From assembly GCA_964592645.1 (NCBI GenBank), contig CAZQFV010000021.1, positions 1 to 64,000 of the forward strand: DNA of 64,000 bases. Reading direction: 5' to 3'. Shown one piece after another: positions 32,232-40,003 of this stretch. Under the pieces are notes generated by a model. It worked only from the letters and a program-made list of their open reading frames with translations, did no database searches and was not told the origin of the DNA. The stretch's first letter is position 1. The number at the start of each line of letters is the position of its first letter. The position numbers and the translations under genes were made by a program. The stretch is from CAZQFV01 sp964592645. Lineage in GTDB: Bacteria > Chloroflexota > Chloroflexia > DTKN01.

Positions 32232-34118
32232 ATGGCGGACGCGGTCGAGGAACTTGAGGCCCAACTGGCTGCCACCAGCGACCCGCGCAAGAAGGTGGAT
32301 ATCCTCAACGCCCTGGCCCAGGAGCTACGGGATATCGACGCCCAGCGGGCCATGGCCTACGCCCAGGCGGCCTACGACCTGGCGGCGGCCAACCCGGACT
32401 ATGTGGAGGGGCTGGCCCTCAGCCTGGCCCGCCTGGCCGAGAGCCACATGCAGTTGGGCCGGCTCGAGCCGGCCCTGAACCAAGCTCTGGAAGCTCTCGC
32501 GATGAGCGAATCCCACGGCTCTCCCTTCCTGCAGGCCCAGGTATTCCGCATCCTCAACGCCATCTACGAGCACCTTGGCGACTACCCCACCGCCCTCACC
32601 TACGCCCTGCAAGCCCTGGACATCTCCCAGGCCGTCGGCGACCGCATCGGACAAGCCCTGGCGCTGAACCTCATGGGCATCGTCTACGAGAAGCTGGGCG
32701 ACTACCGGCAGGCCCTGCCGGCCTACGAACGGGCCCTGTCCATCTTCCAGGAGGCCGGCCGCCGCCGCCACGTGGCCATCCTGCTGAACAATATCGCCGA
32801 CGCCTGCTTCTTCCTGGGCGAGCTGGACCGCGCCCTGGAGCACGGCCTGCGCAGCCTGCAGATCACCCGCGAGATGGGCCTGGATATGGGTGAGGCCACC
32901 GTCCTGAGCACGATCGGCGACATCTACCTGAAAAAGGGCGATTGCGCCCAGGCGCTGGCCTGCTTCGGCCAGGCGCTAGAACTGGCCCGACGGCTGAACT
33001 ACCGCTATATCGAGATGTGCGCCCTGATCAGCCTCGGCAAGGTCCACGGCACGCTCCAGCGACCTGCGGAGGCCATCCCGCTGCTCGACCAGGCCGTGGC
33101 CATCGCCGCCGAGATCGGCGCCCGGAACGAGCTGATGGAAGCCCACCTGGCCCTGTCCGAAACGCACAAGCAGCGCCAGGACTACCGCGCCGCCCTGGAG
33201 CACCACGAGCAGTATCACGCCATCCGGGAGGCCGTCTTCAATGAGGAGACCGACCGGCGCATCCGCAACCTCCAGGTGATCCACCATACCGAGACGGCCC
33301 ACCAAGAAGCCGAGATCTATCGCCTGCGGAGCGTGGAGCTGGAGCAAGAGATCGCCGCGCGCCGCCAGGCCGAGGAAAAGCTGCGCCAGTACACCGAGGA
33401 GCTAGAGAAACAGAACGCCGAACTGGAGTCCTTTGCCCACACCGTGGCCCACGACCTCAAGAACCCCCTGAACTCGCTGCGGATGGTCTGTAACCTCTCC
33501 GCCTACGAGTTTGCGGCCATGTCCCAGGAGGAGCAGTACGGCCTGCTGCAGATCGCCGACCGCTGCGGGCAGCGGATGGGCAACCTCATCGACGAGCTGC
33601 TGCTGCTGACAAGCGTGCGGGGGCAAACGGTCACCCCTTACCGACTGGACATGGGCCCCATCGTGGAACGGGCGCTGGACCGCCTGTACTACCTGATCGC
33701 CAGCTACAAGGCCGAGGTGCGGCTGCCCGCGCAGTGGCCGGCGGCGATCGGCTACGGCCCCTGGATCGAGGAGGTCTGGGTCAACTATGTGAGCAACGCG
33801 CTCAAATACGGCGGCCGGCCGCCGCTCGTCGAACTCGGCGCCGAGCTCGGCGAGCCCGGCTGGGTGCGCTTCTGGGTGCATGACAACGGACCCGGCCTCA
33901 GCGAGGAGGAACGGGGCCTCCTGTTCGCCCCCTTCGAGCGGCTGCACCAGGTGCGCACCGAGGGACACGGCCTGGGGCTCTCGATCGTGCGGCGCATCAT
34001 CGAGAAACTGGGGGGGCGGGTCGGCGTCCTTGCCAACACGCCGGCCGGCGAAGAGGGGGCCGACCAGAGGGGGAGCACCTTCTACTTCGACCTGCCGCGG
34101 GCCGGCCAGGCCCAATAG
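32232..34118 (+). CDS. TPR-repeat sensor histidine kinase
   Basis: This 628-residue protein has no membrane segment and should be cytoplasmic. Residues 1 to about 345 hold TPR repeats (such as YPTALTYALQALDISQAVGD and GDYRQALPAYERALSIFQEA). A coiled coil follows (LRSVELEQEIAARRQAEEKL). The HisKA motif is SFAHTVAHDLKNPLNSLRMV, and the ATPase has VWVNYVSNALKYGG, HDNGPGLSEEE and GHGLGLSIVRRIIEKLGG. The TPR part probably binds a partner protein as the signal input. ATG 32232 matches the repeat start; the frame is open upstream through the tRNA region, which is not coding. The partner response regulator is not adjacent. Confidence 0.92.
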   Translation: MADAVEELEAQLAATSDPRKKVDILNALAQELRDIDAQRAMAYAQAAYDLAAANPDYVEGLALSLARLAESHMQLGRLEPALNQALEALAMSESHGSPFLQAQVFRILNAIYEHLGDYPTALTYALQALDISQAVGDRIGQALALNLMGIVYEKLGDYRQALPAYERALSIFQEAGRRRHVAILLNNIADACFFLGELDRALEHGLRSLQITREMGLDMGEATVLSTIGDIYLKKGDCAQALACFGQALELARRLNYRYIEMCALISLGKVHGTLQRPAEAIPLLDQAVAIAAEIGARNELMEAHLALSETHKQRQDYRAALEHHEQYHAIREAVFNEETDRRIRNLQVIHHTETAHQEAEIYRLRSVELEQEIAARRQAEEKLRQYTEELEKQNAELESFAHTVAHDLKNPLNSLRMVCNLSAYEFAAMSQEEQYGLLQIADRCGQRMGNLIDELLLLTSVRGQTVTPYRLDMGPIVERALDRLYYLIASYKAEVRLPAQWPAAIGYGPWIEEVWVNYVSNALKYGGRPPLVELGAELGEPGWVRFWVHDNGPGLSEEERGLLFAPFERLHQVRTEGHGLGLSIVRRIIEKLGGRVGVLANTPAGEEGADQRGSTFYFDLPRAGQAQ

Positions 34119-34140
34119 GGCTCGCCAAAGAGGTGAGGGG

Positions 34141-34168
34141 ACACAGATCTACACAGATGAACACAGAT
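34141..34168. repeat. Three ACACAGAT units with a 10-bp period
   Basis: ACACAGAT occurs at 34141, 34151 and 34161, exactly 10 bp apart. The stop codon and last codons of the helicase gene (34149-34168) lie inside it. Similar ACACAGAT-type intergenic repeats occur in other bacterial genomes (from memory). Confidence 0.6.
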
Positions 34169-36431
34169 TTTCCAAGATGAGCACCGCCGCCGCCTTGTCC
34201 AGCGGCTTGTTGCCGCTCCCGCACTTGGGGCTCTGGATGCAGGAGGGGCACCCTTCCTCGCAGGGGCAATCGCGCACCGTCTCCAGCGTCGCCTTCCACA
34301 GCTCCGGCAGCACAAAGAAGCCATGCTCGGCGATGCCCACGCCGCCGGGGACGGCGTCGTAGATAAAGACCTGCGCCTTCCCGGTGTCGGGGTGACGGGC
34401 CGTGGACAGGCCGCCGATGTCCAGCCTGTCGCACATGGCAAAGAGCGGCAGCATGCCGATGGCCGCGTGCTCCACGGCGTGCAGACCGCCCGGCAGGTCC
34501 AGCCCCCGCAGCGCCACCCGCCGGCACAGGGCCTCGGGCACGTCGAACCAAAGGGCCACCGTGTCGAACGTCTGCGGCGGCATCTCCAGCGGCACTTCCC
34601 CGAGCGTCCGGTCGTCGAAATGGCCGATGCGCCGATAGGCCAGGACCTGCTGTGTCACCCGCACCTGGCCCAGGTAGGCAAAGCTCTTGCCCACCCGCGC
34701 GTGCTGCAAGGAGCGCACGATCTGCAGGTCGATGCGGTCCAGCGGCTGGGTGTAGTAGTTGACATCGGCGCGCTGCAGGCGGGCCACGCCGCGGGCCGTG
34801 TCCAGTTGCACCACACGGTAGCTGTCGCCCTGGTGCAGGTAGATGGCCCCCGGGTGCACACGGTAGGGGGCGGTGGCAGCCTCGATCGTCTCCAGCAGCC
34901 GGCCGGCCTCGTCGAGCAGGTCCAGGCTCTCGCGCGAGGAGGAGCGGATGCTCACCCCCTCCGCCGGGTAGCGCGCCCGGCCGGTGTAGACCCACCGGCC
35001 GCCGCGCGGGGCCAGCGTGCCGCTTTCGGAGAGCTGCCAGGCGGCCCGGTGCAGCTCGGGCCCAAAGATGGCCTCGTCCTGGGCGGTGATAGGAGCCTCA
35101 AAGGCCGCGCAGGTCACCTGGTCGGCCAGGACGTAAGGGTTGGCCGGGTCGCAGCGGGCCTGCTCGTGCGGCCGGCCGAAGAGGTCCTGGGGGTGGCGGG
35201 CAAAGTACTGGTCCAGCGGCGTGTCGGCGGTGACCAACACCGAGAGCGCCTGCCCCTGGCCCCGGCCGCTGCGGCCGGCCTGCTGCCAGGTCGAGGCGAT
35301 CGTCCCGGGGTAGCCGTTGAGGATCGTCGCCTCCATGTCGCCCACGTCGATGCCCAGCTCCAGGGCGTTGGTCGCCGTCACCCCGAGCAGGCGGCCCTGG
35401 AACAGGTCCTGCTCGATGGCCCTCCGCTCCTCCGGGAGGTAGCCCGCGCGGTAGGCGCGGATGCGCTTGGCCTTGTCCGGGGCCAGCTTCTGCAGGTCCT
35501 GGCGGGCCATGCGCAGCGTCAGCTCGGCCACGACGCGGGCCCGGCCAAAGGCGATCGTGCGGATGCCCAAGCGCACCAGCTCGGTGAAGAGGAAGGTCGA
35601 TTCGGCGGTGGACGAGCGGCGCTCGCCGGTGGCCCCGGAAAGGAGCGGCGGGTTCCACAGGACAAAGTCGCGCCCGCCGGCCGGCGCGCCGTCCTCGTCG
35701 ACCACGCGCACCTTCAGCCCGGTCAGGGTGCGCAGGTGCTCGCCGGGGTTGGCCATGGTCGCCGAGGCCGCGATAAAGGTGGGGTCGGAGCCGTACAGGC
35801 GGCAGAGGCGGCGCAGGCGGCGCAGCACCCCGGCCACGTGCGAGCCAAAGATGCCGCGGTAGACGTGGGCCTCGTCCACCACCACGTAGCGCAGCCCCTT
35901 CAGGAAGGAGCGCCAGAGGTGGTGGTTGGGCAGGATGCCGACGTGCAGCATGTCGGGGTTGGTGAGGACGATCTGCGCCCGCCGGCGGATGCGCGAGCGC
36001 GCGGCGGGGGGCGTATCGCCGTCGTAGGCGGCAAAGAGGAGTCGCTCGGGCAGCCGGGCGGCAATCTCCCCCAGGACGCGCAGTTGGTCCTGGGCCAGAG
36101 CCTTGGTTGGAAAGAGGTAGAGGGCGCGGGCGGCCGGCTCAGCCAGCAGCGTGTCCAGCACCGGCAGGTTGTAGCAGAGCGTCTTGCCGCTGGCCGTGGG
36201 GGTGACGACGACGACATGCTTGCCGCCGCGCGCCAGGCGCACGGCCTCGGCCTGGTGGCTGTAGAGGCGGGCGATGCCCAGCGCCGCCACGGCCTCCTCC
36301 AGGGCCGGGTGCAGGGGATAGTCCAGCCGGCCGTAGCGCGCCGGGCGGGCCGGCAGCCGCTCGACATGGACGATCTGATCCCGGTAGCCGGGCCGGCGGC
36401 GGAGGGCGTCCAGGAACGCGCACGTGTCCAT
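34149..36431 (-). CDS. mrfA: DEAH-type helicase of the MrfA/YprA family (DUF1998)
   Basis: This 760-residue ATP-dependent DNA helicase is likely involved in repair of mitomycin-type DNA damage, as shown for Bacillus MrfA. The N-terminal helicase core has SHQAEAVRLARGGKHVV, VTPTASGKTLCYNLPV (motif I), VVDEAHVYRGIFGSH (motif II) and a C-terminal half with QAGRSGRGQ. The C-terminal DUF1998 region ends with four Cys likely to bind Zn (CPCEEGCPSCIQSPKCG). The C-terminus (ENLCSSV) is encoded by the ACACAGAT repeat. It begins directly after the rhomboid stop codon. Confidence 0.92.
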   Translation of the reverse strand: MDTCAFLDALRRRPGYRDQIVHVERLPARPARYGRLDYPLHPALEEAVAALGIARLYSHQAEAVRLARGGKHVVVVTPTASGKTLCYNLPVLDTLLAEPAARALYLFPTKALAQDQLRVLGEIAARLPERLLFAAYDGDTPPAARSRIRRRAQIVLTNPDMLHVGILPNHHLWRSFLKGLRYVVVDEAHVYRGIFGSHVAGVLRRLRRLCRLYGSDPTFIAASATMANPGEHLRTLTGLKVRVVDEDGAPAGGRDFVLWNPPLLSGATGERRSSTAESTFLFTELVRLGIRTIAFGRARVVAELTLRMARQDLQKLAPDKAKRIRAYRAGYLPEERRAIEQDLFQGRLLGVTATNALELGIDVGDMEATILNGYPGTIASTWQQAGRSGRGQGQALSVLVTADTPLDQYFARHPQDLFGRPHEQARCDPANPYVLADQVTCAAFEAPITAQDEAIFGPELHRAAWQLSESGTLAPRGGRWVYTGRARYPAEGVSIRSSSRESLDLLDEAGRLLETIEAATAPYRVHPGAIYLHQGDSYRVVQLDTARGVARLQRADVNYYTQPLDRIDLQIVRSLQHARVGKSFAYLGQVRVTQQVLAYRRIGHFDDRTLGEVPLEMPPQTFDTVALWFDVPEALCRRVALRGLDLPGGLHAVEHAAIGMLPLFAMCDRLDIGGLSTARHPDTGKAQVFIYDAVPGGVGIAEHGFFVLPELWKATLETVRDCPCEEGCPSCIQSPKCGSGNKPLDKAAAVLILENLCSSV

Positions 36432-37136
36432 CTACTTGGTACCTGCCAGGTACTCTTTCCGCCAATCCACCGGCGGCGGCAGGCGCAGGAAGGGGGCCAT
36501 GAGCAGGCCGCCGATAAACCCGCCGATGTGCGCCCACCAGGCCGTCCCGCCCATCTGTCCGGCCCCCCAATCGAGGGACAGGAGGCCGCTGGAGAGCTGC
36601 AGGAGGAACCAGAAGCCCAGCCCGATAAAGGCCGGGATGGGCAGGATCGTCCAGAAGGTGACGGGGATCCATACCCAGAGGCGGGCCTTGGGGAAGTAGA
36701 ACAGGTAGGCGGCCAACACAGCGGCGATGGCCCCGCTGGCGCCCAGGGTCGGCAGGTACGATTTGTGCGAAAAGATAACGTGGATCATGCCGGCGAACAT
36801 GCCGCCGACCAGGTAGAAGCCCAGGAAGCGAAAGGCGCCCATGTCGCCCTCCACCTTGCGCCCAAAGACCCACAGGTAGACCATATTGCCCAGCAGGTGC
36901 ATCCAGCCGGCGTGCATGAACTGGTGGCTGACCAGGGTGAGCAGAGACCAGGGATGGTGGGGCCAATCGAGGATCAGGTGGGGGACAACGGTGAAACGCA
37001 CCAGGTTGGCCCAGCCGACGTCTCCCAGGACCGCCTGCTGCAGCTCCAGGAGAAAGAAGATGGCGTTGAGCATGACCAGGATGATGGTCATAAAGGGGTA
37101 GGCGCGCAGCGGAACGTTGTCCTTTAGCGGGATCAT
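36432..37136 (-). CDS. Rhomboid-family intramembrane serine protease
   Basis: This 234-residue membrane protein should cut substrates within the membrane. It has at least six hydrophobic helices. The catalytic Ser is in GASGAIAAV (S134) and the His in WWAHIGGFIGG (H203), with the conserved MHLLGNMVYLWVFG loop. It starts 1 nt after the wecG-like gene ends and runs directly into mrfA. Its substrate is unknown. Confidence 0.93.
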   Translation of the reverse strand: MIPLKDNVPLRAYPFMTIILVMLNAIFFLLELQQAVLGDVGWANLVRFTVVPHLILDWPHHPWSLLTLVSHQFMHAGWMHLLGNMVYLWVFGRKVEGDMGAFRFLGFYLVGGMFAGMIHVIFSHKSYLPTLGASGAIAAVLAAYLFYFPKARLWVWIPVTFWTILPIPAFIGLGFWFLLQLSSGLLSLDWGAGQMGGTAWWAHIGGFIGGLLMAPFLRLPPPVDWRKEYLAGTK

Positions 37137-37137
37137 C

Positions 37138-37893
37138 TCACTTGCCCCGGATGGCCTGGACCAGGACCCGCCATCCAAATGCCGGGAGCGCCAACATCCT
37201 CCGCCAGCGCCAGGGCTGGGTGACCAGGCGGTAGAGCCACTCCAGGCCCAGCCGGCGCAGCCAGGCCGGGGCCCGCGGCACGCGGCCGGAGAGATAGTCG
37301 AACGTCCCGCCCACGCCGATGCCCACGACCGCCCCCAGCCGGGGCAGGTTGCGGCGCAGCCACAGGTCCTGGCGCGGCGCGCCGTAGGCCACCAGGAGGA
37401 GGTGCGGCGCGGCCGCGCGGATGCGAGCCACGAGGTCGTCTTCCTCGTCCGGCGCGGGGGAGCCGGCGCAGGTGCCGGCGATGACCAGGCCGGGGCATTC
37501 CCGCTGCAGGAGGCGCGCCGCCTCCCGGGCCACGCCCGGGGCGGCGCCCAGGAGGTAGAGGCGGTAGCCGCGCGCGGCGCAGAGGGCGGCCAGGCGGCGG
37601 GACAGCTCCACGCCGGGGACACGCCCGCGGAAGGGCGTGCCCAGCAGCCGGCCGGCCCAGAGGATGCCCACCCCGTCGGGGACGGCCAGGCCGGCGGCGT
37701 TGAGCGTCTCCCGGAAATCGGCCCGGCGTTGGGCGGCCATCACGAACTCGGGGTTGATGGTCACCACCTGGGCCGGCCGGCCGCCCTGGATGGCGCGGTC
37801 CACCCAGTCCACCGCCTCATCCTCGGTGACATCGTCCACGGCGACGCCGAGGATCGAGATGCGGACGGGAGGGGAAACGGCCATGGCGCCCAT
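37138..37893 (-). CDS. WecG/TagA/CpsF-family glycosyltransferase
   Basis: This 251-residue GT26 enzyme is predicted to add a sugar such as ManNAc to a lipid-linked GlcNAc for surface polysaccharide. It has VVTINPEFVMAAQRRADF, AVPDGVGILWAGRLLG, LYLLGAAPGVAREAA, LLLVAYGAPRQDLWL and VGIGVGGTFDYLSG, all typical. ATG 37893 has GGAG upstream, and a second ATG at 37884 is possible. It leads a three-gene run with rhomboid and mrfA. The donor is unknown. Confidence 0.92.
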   Translation of the reverse strand: MGAMAVSPPVRISILGVAVDDVTEDEAVDWVDRAIQGGRPAQVVTINPEFVMAAQRRADFRETLNAAGLAVPDGVGILWAGRLLGTPFRGRVPGVELSRRLAALCAARGYRLYLLGAAPGVAREAARLLQRECPGLVIAGTCAGSPAPDEEDDLVARIRAAAPHLLLVAYGAPRQDLWLRRNLPRLGAVVGIGVGGTFDYLSGRVPRAPAWLRRLGLEWLYRLVTQPWRWRRMLALPAFGWRVLVQAIRGK

Positions 37894-37938
37894 CGTACGC
37901 TCCAGGATACGCCCCAGAAAGGACCGCTTGGCGGCTCC

Positions 37939-37967
37939 ATTATAGTACAGGGGCCCGGCGGCGTCAA
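37939..37967 (-). promoter_or_regulatory. Predicted promoter of the wecG-like operon
   Basis: On the minus strand, TTGACG (37962-37967) and TATAAT (37939-37944) are separated by 17 nt, back to back with the nusA promoter. Confidence 0.72.
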
Positions 37968-37982
37968 AACCGCAACCAAAGT

Positions 37983-38011
37983 TTGCAAAAAGCACGCTCC
38001 CATGCTATACT
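37983..38011 (+). promoter_or_regulatory. Predicted promoter of the nusA-infB operon
   Basis: TTGCAA (37983-37988) and TATACT (38006-38011) are separated by 17 nt. The leader to ATG 38089 is about 70 nt and includes a terminator-like hairpin. Confidence 0.68.
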
Positions 38012-38027
38012 GTAGAAACTGTACTCT

Positions 38028-38057
38028 CGAAGTGGGGTTTCCCCACTTTGTCTTTTC
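38028..38057 (+). terminator. Terminator-like hairpin in the nusA leader (possible attenuator)
   Basis: The core AAGTGGGG (38030-38037), loop TTT and CCCCACTT (38041-38048) form 8 bp. One G-U and one C-G pair extend it to 10 bp (38028-38050), followed by TCTTTTC. It lies between the nusA promoter and its start codon, so termination here would control the operon. NusA itself aids termination, which would allow feedback; that is inference. Confidence 0.55.
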
Positions 38058-38088
38058 ATGCGGGTATGACCATGGGGCGAGGTGGAAA

Positions 38089-39669
38089 ATGAAGAGCGAA
38101 TTCTATGCCGCCGTGGCGCAAATCTCCACGGAGCGAGGCATCAGCCTGGAGGAGATCATCGAAAAGGTCGAACAGGCCCTCATCTCGGCCTATCGGCGAC
38201 GCTTCGGCGTCGGGCAGAACGTGAGCGTGCGCATCGACCTCTCCACCGGCGAGGCCCGCGTCTACGCCGAGAAGCGCGTCGTCGAGGAAGTCGAGGAGCC
38301 GCGCGAGGAGATCTCCCTCAGTGAAGCCCGCAAGCTGGTGCCCAAGATCCAGGTGGGAGAAGCGGTAACGATCGAATCTACCCCCCGCGACTTTGGGCGC
38401 ATCGCCGCCCAGACGGCCCGCCAGGTCTTTATGCAGCAGATCCGCGAGGCCGAGCGCAACAAGGTCATCGGCGAGTTCTCGGGACGGGTGGGCGAGATGA
38501 TCAGCGCCGTCGTCCGCCGCGTCGCCCCCCAGGGGGTCTATCTGAGCGCCGACCGCGCCGAGCTCTTTATGCCCCCCCGCGAGCAGATCCCAACCGAGCG
38601 CTACCGCCCCAATCAGCACCTCCAGGTATACGTCACCGAGGTGCGCGAGGACAAGCGCGGGCCGCAGATCATCGCCTCCCGCGCCCACCCCAAGCTGGTG
38701 GAGCGCCTCTTTGAGATGGAGGTGCCCGAGGTCCTGCGCGGCGCGGTCGAGATCGTGGCCCTGGCCCGCGAGGCCGGCGTGCGCACCAAGGTCGCCGTGC
38801 GCGCCCTGCAGCCCGGTGTGGACCCGGTGGGCTCCTGCGTCGGGCAGCGCGGCGTCCGCATCCAGAGCATCGTCAACGCCCTCAACGGCGAAAAGATCGA
38901 CGTGGTGCCGGCCAACCCCGACCCGGCGGCCTTTATCGCCAGCGCGCTCAGCCCGGCGGCGGTGATCGAGGTGCGCATCGACGAGGAGAGCAAGACGGCC
39001 ACCGTGCTCGTCCCCGACAAGTCGCTCTCCCTGGCCATCGGCAAAGAGGGTCAGAACGCCCGGCTGGCGGCGCGGCTGACAGGCTGGCGCATCGACATCA
39101 AGAGCCTCTCCGCAGCCCTGGAGGAAGGCGGCCCCATGCAGGCGGGCGAGGTCTCCTCCGTGGAGGCCACAATGCTCGTGCACGATCCCGAACTGGCCTC
39201 GACCAGCGCGGAAAGCCGCAAAGTACGCCCAGACGGAACCATCGTCTATCAGAAGGTCTCCTTCGGCCCCCTGCCCACCGGCTATATCGGCAAGGAGGTC
39301 CAACTGCGGGCCACCTCGCAGGCGATCTATATCTACGATGGCGAGCAACTGCTGACCTCCTTCCGGCGGGGCGAAGCGCCGTCCACGGTGCCGGCCCGGC
39401 CGCCGATGATCGCCAAGCCGCCCGAAGAACAACCGGCGCCGCCCATCCCGCCCGAGGCCCTGGCCACCCTGGAGAGCGCCAAGCCCGAATCGCGCAAGGT
39501 GGCCTCGGACGGCACCGTGGTCTATCAGCGCGCCCGGTACGGCCCGCTGCCGCCCGAACAGATCGGGCAACAGGTCGAGGTGCGCGGCACGGATGAGTAT
39601 CTCGGCATCTATGCCGGAGGCGAGATCGTGGCCGTCTTTCCCCGGGAGGAGGGCGATGCCCAAAAGTAA
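38089..39669 (+). CDS. nusA: Transcription termination/antitermination protein NusA with a duplicated C-terminal module
   Basis: NusA binds RNA polymerase and controls pausing, termination and antitermination. This 526-residue protein has the N-terminal domain (EEIIEKVEQALISAYRRRFG), S1 domain (GEFSGRVGEMISAVVRRVAP), and KH domains with VDPVGSCVGQRGVRIQSIV and SLAIGKEGQNARLAARLTGW. Residues 375-427 and 467-519 are two copies of an unfamiliar module starting ESRKV, with DGT, VYQ, GPLP and IG at matching places. The gene starts at ATG 38089. rimP, which usually precedes nusA, is absent. Its end overlaps ylxR by 14 nt. Confidence 0.94.
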   Translation: MKSEFYAAVAQISTERGISLEEIIEKVEQALISAYRRRFGVGQNVSVRIDLSTGEARVYAEKRVVEEVEEPREEISLSEARKLVPKIQVGEAVTIESTPRDFGRIAAQTARQVFMQQIREAERNKVIGEFSGRVGEMISAVVRRVAPQGVYLSADRAELFMPPREQIPTERYRPNQHLQVYVTEVREDKRGPQIIASRAHPKLVERLFEMEVPEVLRGAVEIVALAREAGVRTKVAVRALQPGVDPVGSCVGQRGVRIQSIVNALNGEKIDVVPANPDPAAFIASALSPAAVIEVRIDEESKTATVLVPDKSLSLAIGKEGQNARLAARLTGWRIDIKSLSAALEEGGPMQAGEVSSVEATMLVHDPELASTSAESRKVRPDGTIVYQKVSFGPLPTGYIGKEVQLRATSQAIYIYDGEQLLTSFRRGEAPSTVPARPPMIAKPPEEQPAPPIPPEALATLESAKPESRKVASDGTVVYQRARYGPLPPEQIGQQVEVRGTDEYLGIYAGGEIVAVFPREEGDAQK

Positions 39670-39991
39670 GGAACGCCCCCAGCATATCCCGGAACGCACC
39701 TGCGTGGCCTGCCGCGCCCGGGGGCAAAAACGGGGCCTCATTCGCCTGGTGCGCACGCCGGAGGGACAGGTCCTGGTCGATCCCACGGGCCGCCGGCCGG
39801 GCCGCGGCGCCTACCTGTGCGCAGCGCAGCCCTGCTGGGACGCGGCCCTGAAGCGCAAGGCCCTCAACCGGGCCCTGCGCACAGTCCTGACGGCCGAGGA
39901 GGTCGCCGCCCTGCGCGCTTATGCCCAGACGCTGCCCCCGCCGGACGCCGGGGAGGCCCCGACAACACCCGATACGATAAGCTGCTCCTGA
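39656..39991 (+). CDS. ylxR: YlxR/RnpM-family RNA-binding protein (DUF448)
   Basis: This 111-residue protein has the family core RTCVACRARGQKRGLIRLVR, GRRPGRGAYLCAAQPCWDAA and a short C-terminal extension. YlxR proteins are basic RNA-binding proteins always found between nusA and infB, and one has been shown to affect RNase P. It overlaps nusA by 14 nt and is followed by infB after 12 nt. Confidence 0.92.
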   Translation: MPKSKERPQHIPERTCVACRARGQKRGLIRLVRTPEGQVLVDPTGRRPGRGAYLCAAQPCWDAALKRKALNRALRTVLTAEEVAALRAYAQTLPPPDAGEAPTTPDTISCS

Positions 39992-40003
39992 GGAGGTTCG
40001 CGT

